From Planctomycetaceae bacterium (lineage in GTDB: Bacteria; Planctomycetota; Planctomycetia; Isosphaerales; Isosphaeraceae), in assembly GCA_019232645.1 (NCBI GenBank), contig JAFANO010000323.1, positions 1 to 6,804 of the forward strand: DNA of 6,804 nt. The letters run 5' to 3'. Shown piece after piece: positions 6,406 through 6,804 of this stretch (positions within the stretch are counted from its first letter, which is position 1; every line of letters starts with the position of its first letter). Both the position numbers and the translations under genes were made by a program. Under the pieces are notes generated by a model. The model ran no database searches. It was not told the DNA's origin and worked only from the letters and a program-made list of their open reading frames with translations.

Positions 6406-6804
6406 ATGAGTACCATTCAAGAGGCAGCCATCCTGAGCAAGCTTCGCTCGCGGGGTTACTGGCGCGTCGTGATCCGGCCGACGACGTTCCAGGAGAAACG
6501 GATTGCGCTGATTTGCGATCTCTTGCCGATCATCGATCGGAATTCCGTCCAGTACCGGGGATGGGACTATCCCCACGTTGATCATTCGCGCCCGCCGCTG
6601 AGGGGGGCCGACTGGGTCGGGCAGGAGTACGACTGCGAGGATCAGATCGAAGTCTGGCGCTTCTACCAGAGTGGCCTGTTCCTTCATTATCTCGCGATCG
6701 CGGGAGACTGGAGAGATCTGTCGTCGTTCCGGCCCGCGGAATCCGGATGGGCTCCCCTGCGTGACATCGACTATCTGGATACGATCTATACTCGACTTTT
6801 GCCC
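6406..6804 (+). CDS. Uncharacterised protein with RGWDYPH and WRFYQSG motifs (5' part)
   Basis: An open frame of 133 codons from ATG to the window edge, with no stop; the gene continues beyond. The protein starts MSTIQEAAILSKLRSRGYWR and is soluble-looking and rich in Trp, Tyr and Arg. Distinct segments are RSRGYWRVVIRPT (15-27), RGWDYPH (51-57), ADWVGQEYD (68-76) and WRFYQSGLFLHY (84-95). I recall similar motifs in scattered hypothetical proteins of bacteria and archaea, but no named function. No catalytic motif, signal peptide or membrane helix is visible in this part. A GAGGA site supports the start. The IS ends 20 bp upstream in the same orientation, so expression may now depend on the IS. 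It is divergent from the AAA+ ATPase gene and, before the IS arrived, would have shared a control region of roughly 145 bp with it. Confidence 0.75.
   Translation, partial: MSTIQEAAILSKLRSRGYWRVVIRPTTFQEKRIALICDLLPIIDRNSVQYRGWDYPHVDHSRPPLRGADWVGQEYDCEDQIEVWRFYQSGLFLHYLAIAGDWRDLSSFRPAESGWAPLRDIDYLDTIYTRLLP

Overview
The window looks like chromosomal DNA from a GC-rich environmental bacterium. The best guess is a planctomycete of the Isosphaeraceae type. This rests on overall base composition, the style of the ISKra4-like transposase, and the AT-rich 21-bp intergenic repeats; it is a recognition-based inference, not a search result.

Layout. Bases 1-879 form a giant imperfect inverted repeat. 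The left arm carries the last 65 codons of one MgtC/SapB-family membrane protein gene (plus strand, cut by the window edge). The right arm carries the matching 3' end of a second copy (minus strand, complete at 682-1374). The two genes converge. Between them lie 21-bp tandem repeats in mirrored orientation (two on the left, three on the right). At the centre is a 99-bp element with about 30-bp terminal inverted repeats, flanked by a CTCGA direct repeat. Removing the element and one CTCGA leaves a perfect palindrome, so it appears to have inserted into the middle of an older inverted duplication.

Upstream of the complete mgtC copy, on the same minus strand, lie an ALDH1/2-type NAD-dependent aldehyde dehydrogenase (1491-2972) and a winged-helix/AAA+ ATPase of a widespread uncharacterised family (3185-4528). 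The three genes have gaps of 116 and 212 bp, so they need not form one operon.

An apparently intact insertion sequence of about 1.73 kb (4653-6385) with an ISKra4-family DDE transposase sits between the AAA+ gene and a divergent plus-strand gene. That gene starts at 6406, only 20 bp beyond the IS end, and runs off the window. It belongs to an uncharacterised family with RGWDYPH and WRFYQSG motifs. The IS has probably changed how this divergent pair is transcribed.

No tRNA, rRNA, CRISPR array or recognisable defence cassette is visible. The most unusual structure is the mgtC inverted duplication with its secondarily interrupted palindrome.
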